From NCBI GenBank assembly GCA_015680685.1, contig MNCI01029357.1, positions 699,396-763,395 of the forward strand: 64,000 nucleotides of DNA, written 5' to 3'. Source of the stretch: Gnetum montanum. Taxonomy: Eukaryota; Streptophyta; Gnetopsida; Gnetales; Gnetaceae. A program made the translations under genes and the position numbers. Of this stretch, positions 44,701-57,215 are shown piece by piece. Positions within the stretch are counted from its first letter, which is position 1, and the number at the start of each line of letters is the position of its first letter. Below the pieces are notes generated by a model. That model did no database searches. It was not told the origin of the DNA and saw only the letters and a program-made list of their open reading frames with translations.

Positions 44701-44899
44701 TTCAGGGAAGAATGCTAGCCTTAATCTAATTAGATACAATGTGGGTAATCATGACTTTGTAGATCTTGGAAGGTGTTTGGTTTGAAGAGTTCTCAAAAGT
44801 AGTAGATACAAAGGATGAAAGAGACACAAGGTGACTAGCTACATGAGTCAATGAGGGCTTTGTAGGGTTATTAGTTTAGAAGAATGGTCTTTTATGAGA

Positions 44900-47210
44900 T
44901 TTGGTTTTTGAGCCACATAGTTGTGAAGCCAACTATAAGTTAATAGCCTTGGTAGCATTACATTGCTATGACTATGAAAGAATTTCATCCTACATGGATG
45001 GATTAGCTAGTAATTGGGTTAAGGACGGAGGGACATGTACTAAAGAATGAAGAGGATGATAAGGGTATGGGGATTCCCCTCTAGGAGATGAAGAATGAGT
45101 TATGTAATACTTCAAAGGATAATAATGATGTTGGAATGAGGCATGACTAGAATATTCACATGGAGACATGGGTTAGTAAACATAGTACCCATATGGATTT
45201 GACTATTTGTAAGGGTACTACTATCTTGGTAGTGGCATCCCCCATGATTGTTGGTGCTACCATTCATGATATTGCTCATATGGTTATGGTGGAGCTCCAC
45301 TTGGGTAGTAAGCTTATTATTGATGGAACTACATGGGATTGCCTTGAGGATAAGGCAATCTTCAGGAAGCTTGCCTTCATCCTAGCCAATAATTCAAAGC
45401 ATGCATCCCAGATTCCTGCAAGTGTGATATAATAGGGAAATATCCCTTAGGATGTTCATATTGGTATATGTCACATCCACCATCATCATCTAATTTTGAC
45501 TTCACATCCTCTTCTACTATAGTATCTTTTCCTTTACCCCTTTGGTAGGCATGTTTAGCTTCCTTTATTTTTCTACGATCATGATCACTACCTTACTCTT
45601 TAGATTCTTCTACAATTTTTAGAGAAATTTGGAATTTTTCATCCAAATATTCCCAAATTTTTTCCATCTTTGCCAAAATTTAGGAAATATATTTCTAAAT
45701 AAAAAGGCTTTTCATTTCACTACTTCATCAAGTGGTGCCTCCCCATCAATCTCATAGAATCAGACCTCCATTTTTCTAATGAAAGGGTCCCAGTTATATC
45801 CTTTAGCACTTTTCCATTTCTATAATTCTCCTTCTTCTTTTGCAACCTACTAAATTATCCTTTAAATATAATGGATTCTTAGTTATGATAGTCTCCATTA
45901 GGCATAGATCTCAAAAGTTAACCTCATTTTTTATCAGAGTCCATCTATGATATGGTGAATTTGCTCCCATTGAGAATAATCATGGTAAGGACATCTATGT
46001 AAAAGAGAATAATACCAGTCCATGGCTATATCCAAGGGTTCATGTGTTCCTTTTGGTTAGTCTTTGATTTGGTTTCTCAAGTTGGATACTCTAGCGTATG
46101 TTTGATATTTCTCATTAAATAGCTCAAGAATCATACTCCATTGACGAATTGATTCTAGCTTTAAAGACTAGTACCAACCTTTTACTTCTTTTATGAGTGT
46201 CCTAGGAAATAGCTTAAGTTTTTGCTATTCATTCTCTATGTTCTACAAGTCCAAGGAATTGTGAAAGGCTTGAATATAGATATATGGATCTAATTTATAT
46301 CCCCCTTAAATCTAGAAATATTGTTCATATCCAACCTCTTAAGTTTGCTATGTTTCACATACTAGGTTGGAATTCATACTGTCTATATTATGTTCAGCAT
46401 GCTTCGAGTTGTGAGCAAAGGCTCATCATCATCATGATTTGGATGACACCTATGATGTCCTTTGATACCTCTCCATTCATGATGGGGCCTATAATCATTA
46501 TTGTCCCACCGTTTAGCTTCTTCATCATTTCACCCTCTATGGTTTCAACCAAACTCAAAGGACAAAGAAGAAGATGCAGATGAAGAGTGTGAAGAGGGAG
46601 GAGGATTGCCACCACCATGATATTTTCCACCTCCTCTTAGATTGTCATGGCAACAATTATCAGACTTATTGTCATCACGATGCTTGTCCAAGCCCCTCCC
46701 TTGACACCCACTTTTTCTTGAACTAGGATTCTTGATAGTGGACTGTAAGTTTGGGTTTAAGCCCCCTTCACCGAAGTCAAGCACTAGAAAATCCTCATGT
46801 TTAGAAACTCTAGAGGGAGGATCCTCATTTTTTTTGGTTTAGTAGGAATAAGGGATTAGTGAACCATTTCTCCTTCATAGCTTCATGACACTTCTCCTAG
46901 TGCAAATCTCTTTTAAGGTGTGTTTCAATGGGATGGTAGTCCTAATAGTTATGGTCTTGCATAATGTATTCTACATGGAGATCCTAGATACGAAACCTCT
47001 TAAGAATTTGGAGTAGAATCCTAGGAATAAATAAATTAGGTGAGAACACAATGTTGCCCTCCATGTCTCTCCACCTTAGCTGTTCATCTTGGTGCAAGAT
47101 GAAGGTGAAATCAGGCACAAACTTATCTAGATGAGTATACATCAATTTAAATTCTTGAGGCATTGGTGATTTCAATTCATAATGGCTATGAGAAGAAGAC
47201 ATTATCACTT
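44900..47210 (-). pseudogene. gag: Element D gag remnant
   Basis: The N-terminal ORF 47208-46984 begins MIMSSSHSHYELKSPMPQEF. A Gly/Ser/His-rich stretch follows (46784-46545: GGGKYHGGGNPPPSSHSSSA). The Gag core is at about 46140-45880: LFNEKYQTYARVSNLRNQI, HEPLDIAMDWYYSLLHRCPY and EQIHHIIDGL, which match A. The C-terminal part (45640-45110) matches C 17005-17460. The plus ORF 45160-45432 is an antisense shadow. Many stops. Confidence 0.65.
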
Positions 47211-47341
47211 AGAAGAAAAATAATAGTGTTCTTTAAGTATAATAATTAATATTATTTGAATGATTGCAACTTTAGGGTTTGTTCCAATGATCTTAAATAA
47301 TTTCCACTAAATCCTAGATATTACACATCAGTAAGTAAAAG

Positions 47342-47360
47342 TCCTTGGAAATGATGCCAA
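47342..47360 (-). other. Primer-binding site of element D
   Basis: Minus strand TTGGCATCATTTCCAAGGA right at the LTR end; a decayed form of the A site (TTAGCACCGTTGCCAAGG), tRNA-Asp-type by comparison. Confidence 0.5.
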
Positions 47361-48220
47361 TGATGAGCAAAAAGTATACCCTACGCCCAATCATACAAAT
47401 TACTAAGCATTCATGCATGATCTATTCAAATTCTATGGACTTCTATTCTTCTAGGTATAGTAATCTCTAGGAGGTAAAACTAGCTATTGCAATCGTTGTC
47501 TTCCTAGTTACACTTGTGAATAAAATGGTATGGTTAAGTATAACTAAGGCATATGATTTTTTATCATTTTTATCTTTTCATATTCCAAGTCACCTAAGAA
47601 TAAAGAATAATGAATAAAGCTAACTAATTACTAAATTAATGTAACTAGCTAATACTTAACTAATCTTAACATAAGCATCCATTCCCACTTGCTATACACA
47701 TCCTAAACAAGTATAATGCTACTTAGTTACCAAACATTAAGCATTACTAGGTTTACCATGTGTTACATATATGCTTGAAGTGGTAATGCTTATGTTTTTT
47801 AATTATTCACTATTTAATCTATCTTAATTAATTAATTAGAATATTAAAAGAAATTGCTTAAAAATTTAAATGCATAAAGAAAACAATTAAACTATTTCAA
47901 AGTGCTACAAGGTTTATAAGAAAGCTTTTCTTTATTACCACACACACTATAGTGCTTAGGTACAATAGTGCTCAAATGAAGATCCATACACTCTTTGACT
48001 CCTCCTGCAAGCACTTAGAAAATATTCTAACTTTTGAATGAAAAAACTACTAGAGATTTAATACAACTATGAGACATGATGCCATAAATATGACTAAAGG
48101 AACAAATTTATAGGTGAAAATAGGGGGCCTCATTGATGAGGACACATCAACAAGTCAAACCCCATGTAGAATGGATCACATCGATGGCATCTGGTCGACA
48201 TAGCCAACCATGATGCTTCA
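47361..48220 (-). repeat. 5' LTR of element D
   Basis: 860 bp; minus strand TGAAGCATCATGG...CTCATCA. A TATA box (CCTATAAATTT) lies at 48105-48114. U3 has CATCGATG / GATGAGG words like the LTR of E rather than the GATATCGC words of A and B. The CACTTTCCGTAC / CACTTGCTATAC and TGCTTGAAG(T/C)GGT blocks are shared with 49640-50409. Confidence 0.7.
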
Positions 48221-49639
48221 TAAGATTTTCCAACTAATTTTCTTCCATTGCTTTTTAAAGGTGAAATCATTCCATAGTTGATTGTTTATTTGAATTTCTC
48301 AATGTTTCTTTCTTTACTTTTTTATTATTAAAAGCAATCCTTTAGTAGAAAGTGAAAATTCATTTGGGCATTTCTAAGCAAGGGTAAGACTTGATCCTTT
48401 TCCTACCCTATAGGGGATATGTTTTAGGAGTTATTTTAAGAATGAAAACTTGAAAAGGCATATCTAAAATTATTAGAACTATCCTTTCTATTATTTTGGA
48501 ATTTCTTCATCATTTCTCCATTTTTGTACTATAAGTTTTTATTTTTGATATATTTATTTTTAGGGTCCAACACCCCCCTCAATAATTTAATATTAACATG
48601 TTTATATTCATATTAGAATTTTAATGAATATCAAGTTATTTTTAGTTTTAAAATTTTAATTTAAGTTGAGCACATTTTATTTTCTTGATATTTGTGTTCA
48701 ATTTTTTAAATTCTTGCATTGATAGTTTGTTTATCAACTATTTGACAAAATTCCATGTGGTGGAAACAAAAAGACATAACCACATGCATCATTTAAGAGA
48801 AAACCTATCATCAAATTGATCTCATGAATCTTCAAAGAACACAATCTCAAAGTTACAGCCATCAATATTATGGTTCCAAATTCACAATGGCATAGCTCAT
48901 GATGAATGACCATCTTTTAGGTTGAAAATATTCACAAACAAGAAGGTTTAGATGCACTTCGTAATGTCACCCTAGTATGAAGTAGTTTCAAATATATCAC
49001 ATAATTTTGATTTGTAGTTAATCAAAAAGAAATATATTCATTAGTGATGCTAATGTGTAGCATTTAATATCATGGTTATAATCTTAAACTAACACTTGAG
49101 ATAGTCAAAAAGGGTTTCTCCCTATATATGGCTTGATGTGGAATAACATCATTTTTAGAGTTTAGAATGTTAGATGACTTACTATTAGTTAAGGATTTTA
49201 TGGAAACATTCAACAATATTTGATTTATATTTCAGTTTGTTTTAATTCTTAATATTTTATTTTCAATATGGTGAAAGTGAATTTTATTTTGAAATTGATC
49301 TTATTCAACAAAGATCATATGAGGATTTATTATAACTCTTCATATAATTGGAGTAAGTCTTGTCAAGCATCAAACAGGGAGAGTTCATTTATTAATTAAG
49401 GATACCCTATTAAAGTTTAATAGAAATTATAGCCTACATAGTCTCCATCAAGAATAAAAGAAACTCAATTACTTAGTTGTTATTAAATTTTCTCTATGTT
49501 GCAATAAAGGAAACAAGATTGGTTAATTATCTATCTATGTTGAAGCAAAATTTGGTTAATGATGTATTTAGTTTATATTACACCCTAAAACCTCAGTTTT
49601 CATATAGCTACATACTTCATAAATTTTGTATTTTATATC
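48221..49639. other. AT-rich stretch, no recognised gene
   Basis: Lies between the D LTR and the broken end of the E LTR. A phrase CCCTATATATGGCTTGATGT (49122) and other fragments might be degenerate retroelement sequence, but no domain could be read in any frame. Confidence 0.4.
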
Positions 49640-50409
49640 TTGGGTGTGGTATAGTTAAGTGTAACTAAGGCATCCGATTTTTATCATTTTGTATTTTATA
49701 TCTTGGGTGCTTAAAATGTAGATAAAAAGGAGTTTAATTAACTAATCTAAATATCTAATTAACTAATCCTAACATAAGTATCTATTCCCACTTTCCGTAC
49801 ATGTCCTAAACCCATGTATCCACTGCTGGGTGACCAAACGCTACGCTACTGGGCATACTAAGCGATAATGTTGCTAGGATTACCAAGTGAATACATGTTA
49901 TGCTTGAAGCGGTCATACTTATGTATTTAATCTATCTAGCTTAATAATCTCATTAGCTCAATTGTTAGAAATTAATTGAAAAATAATTAAGAATAATTAA
50001 CAAATAATTTAAAACATTAAATGCATAAATAAAAGAGCTAATCTATCCAAAGTGTTGCAAGGTTTATTAAAAAGCTCATCTTTATTACTGCACACATTGT
50101 CATGCTTAGGTACAACAATGCTTGAATAAATATTTGTACACTTAATGACTCCTGTTGTGGGCACTCAGGGAAAAAATTATAATTTCAAATGGGAAAAATG
50201 CAAAAGCTTCACTACAATTGAAATCTAAACTCCCCATAAATCCAGTGGGTAGATGCATATTTATAAGTGATGGAAAAAAAATGCATCGACAAGTCATTAT
50301 TGATGTAGGTCAAAATGCATCGATGGGGAGTCATGGACAAGGCCTCGTCAATGTGATCAATTGCATCGATGAGGCCTCATCAACACAACCAACCAACGAT
50401 TTCTCATCA
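49640..50409 (-). repeat. Truncated 3' LTR of element E
   Basis: Minus strand starts TGATGAGAAATCG directly after the tract CATTCATGGGGCTA. U3 holds GATGAGGCCTCATCGATG and GACGAGGCCTTGTCCATG words; a TATA box (TTATAAAT) is at 50259-50266. The last 200-300 bp present in D (47361-47550) and A are missing. At the break a 23-bp string (TTTTGTATTTTATATCTTGG then GTG) occurs twice, at 49624-49646 and 49687-49709. Confidence 0.65.
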
Positions 50410-50639
50410 TAGCCCCATGAATGAAAGAAAAATCATCCTCAAGTTCTTTTACAAAATTGGAAAGGTATGGGATCATTGATGGACTTTTCTTTCAACAAAA
50501 CAAACTTGACTAACTTGACAAAAAATGGAGTGCTCAGGTGTATAGATCAACACATTACAAAAATGATGATGTTCAGGACACATAATTGAATAGCATGACA
50601 CAACTCATAAAAAAATTAAACAACACATTCTTTGATGAT

Positions 50640-53110
50640 GTGAAGCTTATTGGAGAGGATCAAATGATCCCAAGTGGTGGTGGTTCCTAAGGCTCCAAGG
50701 GACCTTCACCAGCTTCACATACTGTTGATGGTTGAGGTTGTGGTTGTCCTACCACTACTACAACTCTAAGTGGGAGGTAGAAAACATCTAGTAGTGCTTT
50801 CATTTTCTCCTCCTTACTCTTCGGATGATGAACTATCCATGCATCTTCCCCAATTTGGGTTGGAATAGACACCTTCCAAAGACATGGGATCACTAGAAAC
50901 AACTCCTTGACATTAACAAACCAGGTAATGAACTGTTTACGTTTAATGTCAAATGCTTGTACTATGTTCTTTAGCTCCTGGTAGTCATTCATCCATCTAG
51001 CTAGGTCCTTGATGATGGATTGTTAATTTTTGAATCATTCTTTGAGGACTTGAAGTTCAACATTAGAAATCTCAAGATTTTTCTTGATGTTGTTATGGTG
51101 TTTGAACTCGGCCTTGTAGAGCAAACACAAGCTAGCCATCTACTTCTCCAATTCTGACCATGACCATTCGAATGTCAAAATTGCAAGGTTTGCATAATGT
51201 AGATTGGCCAACTCCATATATTTTTTCATGATTTTTTGTAAGCATCAATCCCATCAAGGATGGGCTACCACATCTCTCTTCCTTCCTGGAGTTGCTATTC
51301 TTCATTTACTTTAGCCTTCACCATCTAGATTTCTTCTTAATTAATTCCTTTTTGTAAGCCAACCTAGTCCTTGTAGCTTCTTCCTCCTTAGCCTTCTAAA
51401 GTCATTCCTAAAGCTATTTAATAGCTTCATATCTTATTGTTTCTAGGTTGAGGATTGTTTGCTCTATAAGTCTGGCATGAAGTTCAGCAAGCTCCATGGC
51501 CAACCATTGATTTTGCTCCTGGGCCATTTCTAGTTGCCCTTTGAAAATGATGCATTTTCCCCTTACATTCAAGAGCTCTGACTAGGTTGTAATGATGTTC
51601 TCTAGAAGGTTAAAGTTATCTAGAATTAGTTTCTTGGTTTTCACCAATCATTCCAGAAATTGTTCATGCTGAGCTACATTCATTTTCATGCTAACTATGC
51701 CTATGGACATTTGCACATCTTGGAGTGTAGATACATCTAATGCAAATGCTTCTAGTGCATTTGGTGCTTTAGCTACATGGTGACCTACGAATTCTATTAT
51801 TGTTTCCTACCCTTGGTGCTACATCACCAAGATAGTTGCCTCCTCACCTTCCTCCAACCTCATTGAGAAAGTAGTAGCATTTCTAGAGATTTTTGAAAAT
51901 AAATGATTTGTCGCTAGTGAAACCATAAACTCTTGAGCATTAGGATCCAACCTAAAAGGTAGTTTCATTCTTTGAGTAGAGAAAATGGAACCACCCCTCT
52001 CCATCTAGCTAACTATTTGGGCCATCTCATTAAGGTGACTCATGCCTGATCAGTACACAAATGGATCTACCCCACTCATTTATGCCTATTACTCTTGTTT
52101 GCTCAAGAGATGCTCCTGGATTTTTTGTAGATGCTCATGGACTTTGCAATCCTCAAATGTTATCTCCTAAGTGGGTGGTTGTGGTGGTAGCTCCTCTTCT
52201 TGGATGGATATTGGTGTTTTGTCCTTCATAATTTCTACCCGTGAGGCTAATGGAGTATGCCTGAGAGTGTCATTGGAATAGCGAATAATACTTTTCCTCT
52301 TACAAATTTTTCTTATCAGGCATGGAAAGGGTAGGATCCTCCTTCCATTTTCATTATCCTTGCAACACTTCTTAATCTTCAGATAAATTAGATATGGAAC
52401 GTTAATGGGAGATTTCCTACTTAGAGTAGTACATGCATGAGTGAAGAAGGCAATCACCATACTTGGCATCATTGTTGGATTGAGGTGATAGGCTACAATA
52501 TTGAAATAAATTTACTCCACTAGTGTGATTGCACCATACTCCTTATAGTCCACCTCGTAACATTGCTAGGTCCACTTCCTTTTTGCCTCAGGGTTACCTT
52601 TTGTTGATATTACGACTAGTTGTGTTCTAATGTTAGGAAACCCTAGTGCCTGTGCGATGGCCTCTACCAAATAGGACACTTGAATGTCTTTAATCTTTAC
52701 AAAAAACCCTATCCTTTTGCTATTCTAGAAGAGAAAGGTCTCTCACATGTACCACTCCCCACTGGTTGTGATGATTGGCCACATGGAAGAGGTTTGCAAT
52801 TGTGTTCTAACATCTTCTGGAGCTTTTTCTAAAAATGGTCCAAATTTTATTTCTTGAAGAACTAATATTTGGAGCTCTTAGGACTTGATGATGTCTAGGT
52901 AGGCTTGAGTTAGGGTGACCTCAAGCCTAGGCACAATTCTGGGTGCTTCTCCTTGTTGAGATTATTTAGTAGGCACTTCTTCTTCTAGAATCTGTTGAAT
53001 AGATTCCACTTCAAGTTCCTCCCAAAGAGGTCCTATTGCATGGGTCACCTCTTGTTGTTCTTTGCCTTATTCTTGCTAGCCATTTCCAACTCTGGGTTGT
53101 TTCTCCCATA
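50640..53110 (-). pseudogene. Element E third ORF: Transposase_32-like domain plus long coiled coil
   Basis: About 800 codons, interrupted by roughly 20 stops. N-terminal half: GEAPRIVPRLEVTLTQAYLD, LQEIKFGPFLEKAPEDVRTQ, SSMWPIITTSGEWYM, IKDIQVSYLVEAIAQALG, then the open part 52472-52167 (TLSRKSPINVPYLIYLKIKK, RILPFPCLIRKICKRKS). The INVPYLIYLKI..C...lPFPCLI pattern fits PF20167. C-terminal half (51950-51300): a long heptad-rich stretch such as KKLILDNFNLLENIITT, FKGQLEMAQEQNQWLAMELA, ELHARLIEQTILNLETIRYE and KKELIKKK. A Pro/Gln-rich tail follows (50750-50650). It lies in the env position of Athila elements, but no signal peptide or membrane anchor is readable. Confidence 0.6.
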
Positions 53111-53714
53111 GTTGTGAGGGTTCTCCTTCCTATAGGCATTTTTATTTGGGTACCATCTACAATCAAAATAGAACTATGGATTAGCAATCATTGTGTAACG
53201 TTAAAAAAATTGGGATATCTTAACTCTTGAGGGTAGTTACACTTGGCTAAGCTATGACTATGGCTAATTTAATTAACTTAATTGTTATTTCTATATATGC
53301 CTTATCATTGATAAATCATCTTGAAGGTTTTTGGAATGGTTAACTTGAAAAAAGTTGATGTTTATGTATGATTAAAGTTACTAACCATTAGGGGATTTGG
53401 AAAACATTTTTGAAAATTACATTGGAAACCTTAAGGTTTGTCACCCCCACGATAAAGATCTTACCTTTGGTAAGTGCAAGATTGAAAAATGGAGTGATTT
53501 GAACAAATGGTTTGAAAGTTATGGGCTTTGGAAGGTTTTGGGCTTTGAAAAATTACAATAATTCCCCATGTGTTATGAGAAAATGACAAAAGATTCCAAA
53601 GTGTCGAGTGGTATATATAGTATTTTTGCATTATGTCGACAAGGCCTTGACGACAGGGCCTCGTTGATGTGGTCAGCTACATCGACAAGGCCTCAACGAT
53701 GCAGCTGTTGATCA
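53110..53714 (-). promoter_or_regulatory. U3-like promoter module upstream of third ORF (element E)
   Basis: Minus strand starts TGATCAACAGCTGC and has three copies of a GAGGCC(T/C)TGTCG / CATCGTTGAGGCC word, then CTATATATAC at 53611-53620. The same kind of words fill the U3 of the E LTR (50320-50395). The module aligns with C 23093-23690, including the later leader GTTAAGTTAATTAAATTAGC-like block. Strand and spacing suit transcription of the third ORF. Confidence 0.5.
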
Positions 53715-55379
53715 TTATTAACTTTTGTTGACTTTGGTTAAAGTTTCAAAATAAAAGGAATTTTCTGATGAAATTTGGATCAAATAAAAGCTTAGAAGAC
53801 CAAGAATAGTATGAAATCATGAGAAGAGGGTGTTGATGTTCATAAATTTGAAAAAATGGAACAAAATTGATTTAATGGCTGAATGCAATGAAAGATTGAG
53901 TACTGAGCATTTTACACAATGGAAATAAAAAAATATAAGATTGTAATGATGTCAAAGGTAAGGAATCTTAACTAATCAAGCTAAAAGCTATGTAAGTGGA
54001 TCCTGCCCATAGGAGGCTCATGCCCTTTTTGCCCTTGCATAACCTTAACTAAGGAGTCCATGGGCCCCATAGTCAATTTAATGATAATGAAAAATTAAGG
54101 ACCAAACCAAAAGAATCCACTAAAGAATTCCAATACGTTAGACTAAGACATAGAGCATAACATAGAACCCAGTAGTGAGGTGAATTATGATAACATGGAT
54201 GGATAATAGAGAAGGTGGAATGGAGTTTCAAAATGAGGTCATAAGAAGTCCCTTGTGAAATTGTGGTTAAAATGACCTAAGAAGTTTCATCCTCAGTGTA
54301 GACCAAATCCATCCACTTTCAATGACTTTGCATCACCACTCTAAGACTAATCCATCCACTTGAGACACAAGAGTGTCCCTACAAGACAACCACCATTCCA
54401 CAAAGAAGAGAGAAAAGTAGGAAGTGAGAGAGAGAGGGCCATAGTTAGAGGGGACTTTCAGGAATAAGTGTATGTCTTTCAAGTCCCATAACTAGTTCTT
54501 GTAGCTCATTTTATTTGTCCAAGGGATGTGCTTTGAATTCCCATTGTTTTTTTTAAATAGAAACCACACCATGCAAGAACTTACTTATGTCGAAGGGGTG
54601 TGCTTTGAATTCCCATTGTTTTTATTTGTTTGATGGGAACCACACCATGCAACAACATTATTTTGCTTCTTATCATTGATGGTATGGAACAATGAGAAGT
54701 CTGTGAAAAAACACTCAAGCACTCAAGCAAGAAGAAGAGTACAAAGATTATTAAGTCCCCTTAAAGTCACACCCTTTACAAACCTTTAGATCCTTCCTAA
54801 TTTCAAAATTACCAAGGTCATTGATTAATTAAAAGTTTCTTTAATGAAAAAGGAACCTCAAATTCCTAGAACAAGGAAAACCATAGAGTTCTTTGGATGG
54901 GTGGATGATGTGGATTCACTGCCTATCTCATGAAAAATAAACCATGTCAAAGTCATCAGACATCAAAATTCAAAAATAGAAACCAGACATCAATAATCAC
55001 ACATTAAGCACAAACCATCATTAGTAAACAAGAACAACAACATTGTGTCCCATGACAATAAAGTAGATTTATTAGCATAAATGAGAAAATATCACACTTA
55101 ATCAAAAGAAACACAAGAGAAAAAATAAATTAAAAAATATAAGAAAGTGTAAAATCATCAAGAAAATTTAAATGTACTAAAAATGTTATAAAATTAGAAA
55201 AATTTGAAAGTCAAAAATTTGTAAAATAAAAAATGTGAAAAACAATAAAGGTAGAAAAACTAAGTGGCCATGGTAATGGTTAGCATGGATGGCCATATCG
55301 CCCACGACTGAGATGGAAGGAAGGAATTTGAAAAATAGATTGTGGATGTCTATCAGGTGAGGTGGTATTTACACTGGTT
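53715..55379 (-). other. Long non-coding part of element E
   Basis: Conserved as DNA with C 21541-23092 and D 42100-41190 (GCATAACCTTAACTAAGGAG at 54041, AACCACACCATGCAAGAAC at 54561 and again at 54638). The AACCACACCATGCAA block and its GTGCTTTGAATTCCCATTGT partner are locally duplicated (54528-54580 and 54600-54655, about 75 bp apart). A remnant of the purine tract (GGCCATATCGCCCACGACTG, plus strand) is at 55287-55306. Confidence 0.5.
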
Positions 55380-56760
55380 AATCTTGGTTCTAGGAAAGAT
55401 TTGACTTGTTGGATAGTTGCTTTTAATTTGGGCTATTAGGTTTGTAAATTATCATGGCCCTAGATGGAAAGGTTTGATCAATTATATAAGATCCCTCCCA
55501 CAATGTTTGAAAATTTTCCTTTTGAGGTACATGTGTGGGTTTCTAGTAGAGGAGGACCTTATCTTCTAGTTGAAACCTTAGTTTTCTAATTCTAAGGTCA
55601 TTGCATTGCTTGTTGAATGCCTTGTTCACCTCATTCAAAGATAGGGCCACTAAGGAATTTTCATCTAGTACATTCAAAATCAATCTCTCCTTTTGTGCTA
55701 AACTTAGGTCAAGGTTTAGTTCATAGGCCATTGAGAGTGTACGAAGTTCAGATTGAATTAGGAGTGTTGAAAGTTTTTCGTACCCTAACTCATAGGGAGA
55801 ATATCCAATGGGAAGTTTCCAAGTTGATCAATAAGCCCAAATAGCATCATTAAGTTTTGTGCTCCAATCCTTCCTATATTTGCTAATGGTTCACATTAAT
55901 ATTTTAGTAATCTACTAGTTAGTTACCTGTGCTTAACTGTTGTCTTGGTTCTAGTAAGGTGTTGTTAATTTATGTTCTACCCCCAAGTATTACATTAATT
56001 TTCTAAATGTGGCACCTGTGAAATGAGTCCCATTTTCAAAAAGTAGTGAATGTGGCATCCCAAACCTATTTACAATATGTTGTTATATAAATCTAGTGGT
56101 AGTGGATGATGTGCAATCTATAAAAATTGCTTCTTTTGTTCATTTTTTGCAATAGTCAACTGCTACTATAATATACACTTTCTTGTTAAAAATGGGTGTG
56201 ATGGGACCCATGAAATCAACACCCCATATGTCAAAAGGTTCTAGTGGTTGAATCCACTATTGAGGACCTTTCATATAAGTGGTCATCCCCTCATCATGTT
56301 GACAATGTTCACAAGACTTGATAAACTAGTAGGCATCCTTAAAGATTGTAGGCCAATAGTACCCTACCATCAGGGTTTTTATGGTCATGCATATTCCTAC
56401 ATAGTGGCCTCCACAAGGTCCTTCACAAGCATCCTGGATAATGCATAGTTGATCATTGTTAGGGACACACCAATAAATCAGGCTGTTGGTACACACCTTA
56501 TAAAGGTGTCTGCTAATTTCCATGATGTATTTGACTTGATGAAGAAATTGTTGCTTCTTCCTAAAATCCAAGTCTTGTGGCATTTCTTGAGTGAGAAGAT
56601 ATGTGAGGATTCCATTATACCATATTTCTTGTTTAGGCATGTGTTCATTTATTACTCCAATAAACAGGAGTTCATGTTGGAACTGATCAGAGAACATGCT
56701 CTCCTCCTCTTTGTTATCCCATGTTAAGAAAGAAAGATGGTCAGTGACCACATTTTTGGT
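55380..56760 (-). pseudogene. Element E integrase remnant
   Basis: The N-terminal finger is clear in the ORF 56778-56326: YKVCTNSLIYWCVPNNDQLC, DACEGPCGGHYVGICMTIK and VGYYWPTIFKDAY, then on the next frame SCEHCQHDEGMTT (the HHCC Cys pair). Core: FDIWGVDFMGPITPI, FNKKVYIIVAVDYCKK and MPHSLLFENGTHFTG-like blocks near 56200-56030. The C-terminal ORF 55731-55543 reads MAYELNLDLSLAQKERLILN, SLVALSLNEVNKAFNKQCND and LRIRKLRFQLEDKVLLY. Stops present. Confidence 0.7.
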
Positions 56761-57215
56761 CCCTTTTTGATCCACCATAGGAATATCAAATTTCTATAAT
56801 ATCACAAGCCACTATATAACATGAGGGCACACCATTAGCTCATGCATAAGGAAGCAAATTGCACTATGATCTATATGTACAAATACTTTGTAACATAGCA
56901 CATAATGTATAAAATTTTCTAGTGCATACATCATTGCCATTAATTATTTTTCCATGGTGGTATAATTTAACTATGCTCCCATAATGCTTTAACTCATGCA
57001 ATGGATATAATATAGATGTTTCTTATCATCCATCTGCGCAAGCATGGCTTCCAAAGTATAGTTAGATGCATCTATCATGATATGGAATGGTTTGGACCAA
57101 TGAGGTGCTCATAGGATTGGTGTTTTTACAAGTTTTTCTTTTAATTTTTGAAATGCATTTTCACATTCCTTGGTCCATATGAAAGATGCATCTTTCTTTG
57201 TAAGTTCTACCAATG
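56761..57215 (-). pseudogene. Element E RNase H remnant
   Basis: Blocks: KDASFIWTKECENAFQKLK (57200-57140), IMIDASNYTLEAMLAQMDD (about 57085-57030, catalytic Asp in IDAS), LNYTTMEK, VHIDHSAICFLM (about 56880), and DLKGTKNVVTDHLSFL, which matches C. Order and wording equal element C. Stops present. Confidence 0.65.

Larger units (their letters stand above)
41190..48220 (-). mobile_element. Element D: Athila/Tat-type element with deleted integrase
   Basis: Minus strand, from the 5' end: LTR (48220-47361), primer site (47360-47342), gag (47210-44900), protease (44680-44000), RT and RNase H (43960-42600), a remnant of the integrase N-terminus (42600-42160), then directly the 3' non-coding part (42155-41190). 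About 1.6 kb of integrase core and following sequence seen in E (56355 to 54790) is missing. No third ORF or 3' LTR is found; the element stops near G2. Confidence 0.75.

Noticed and set aside
46284-46630. Met/Ile-rich ORFs on both strands
   Set aside because: Low-complexity frames over decayed gag of element D; no domain and the gag frame reads elsewhere.
48221-49639. Possible Ty1/copia RT fragment
   Set aside because: Isolated suggestive words only; no consecutive RT or RNase H block could be read in any frame.
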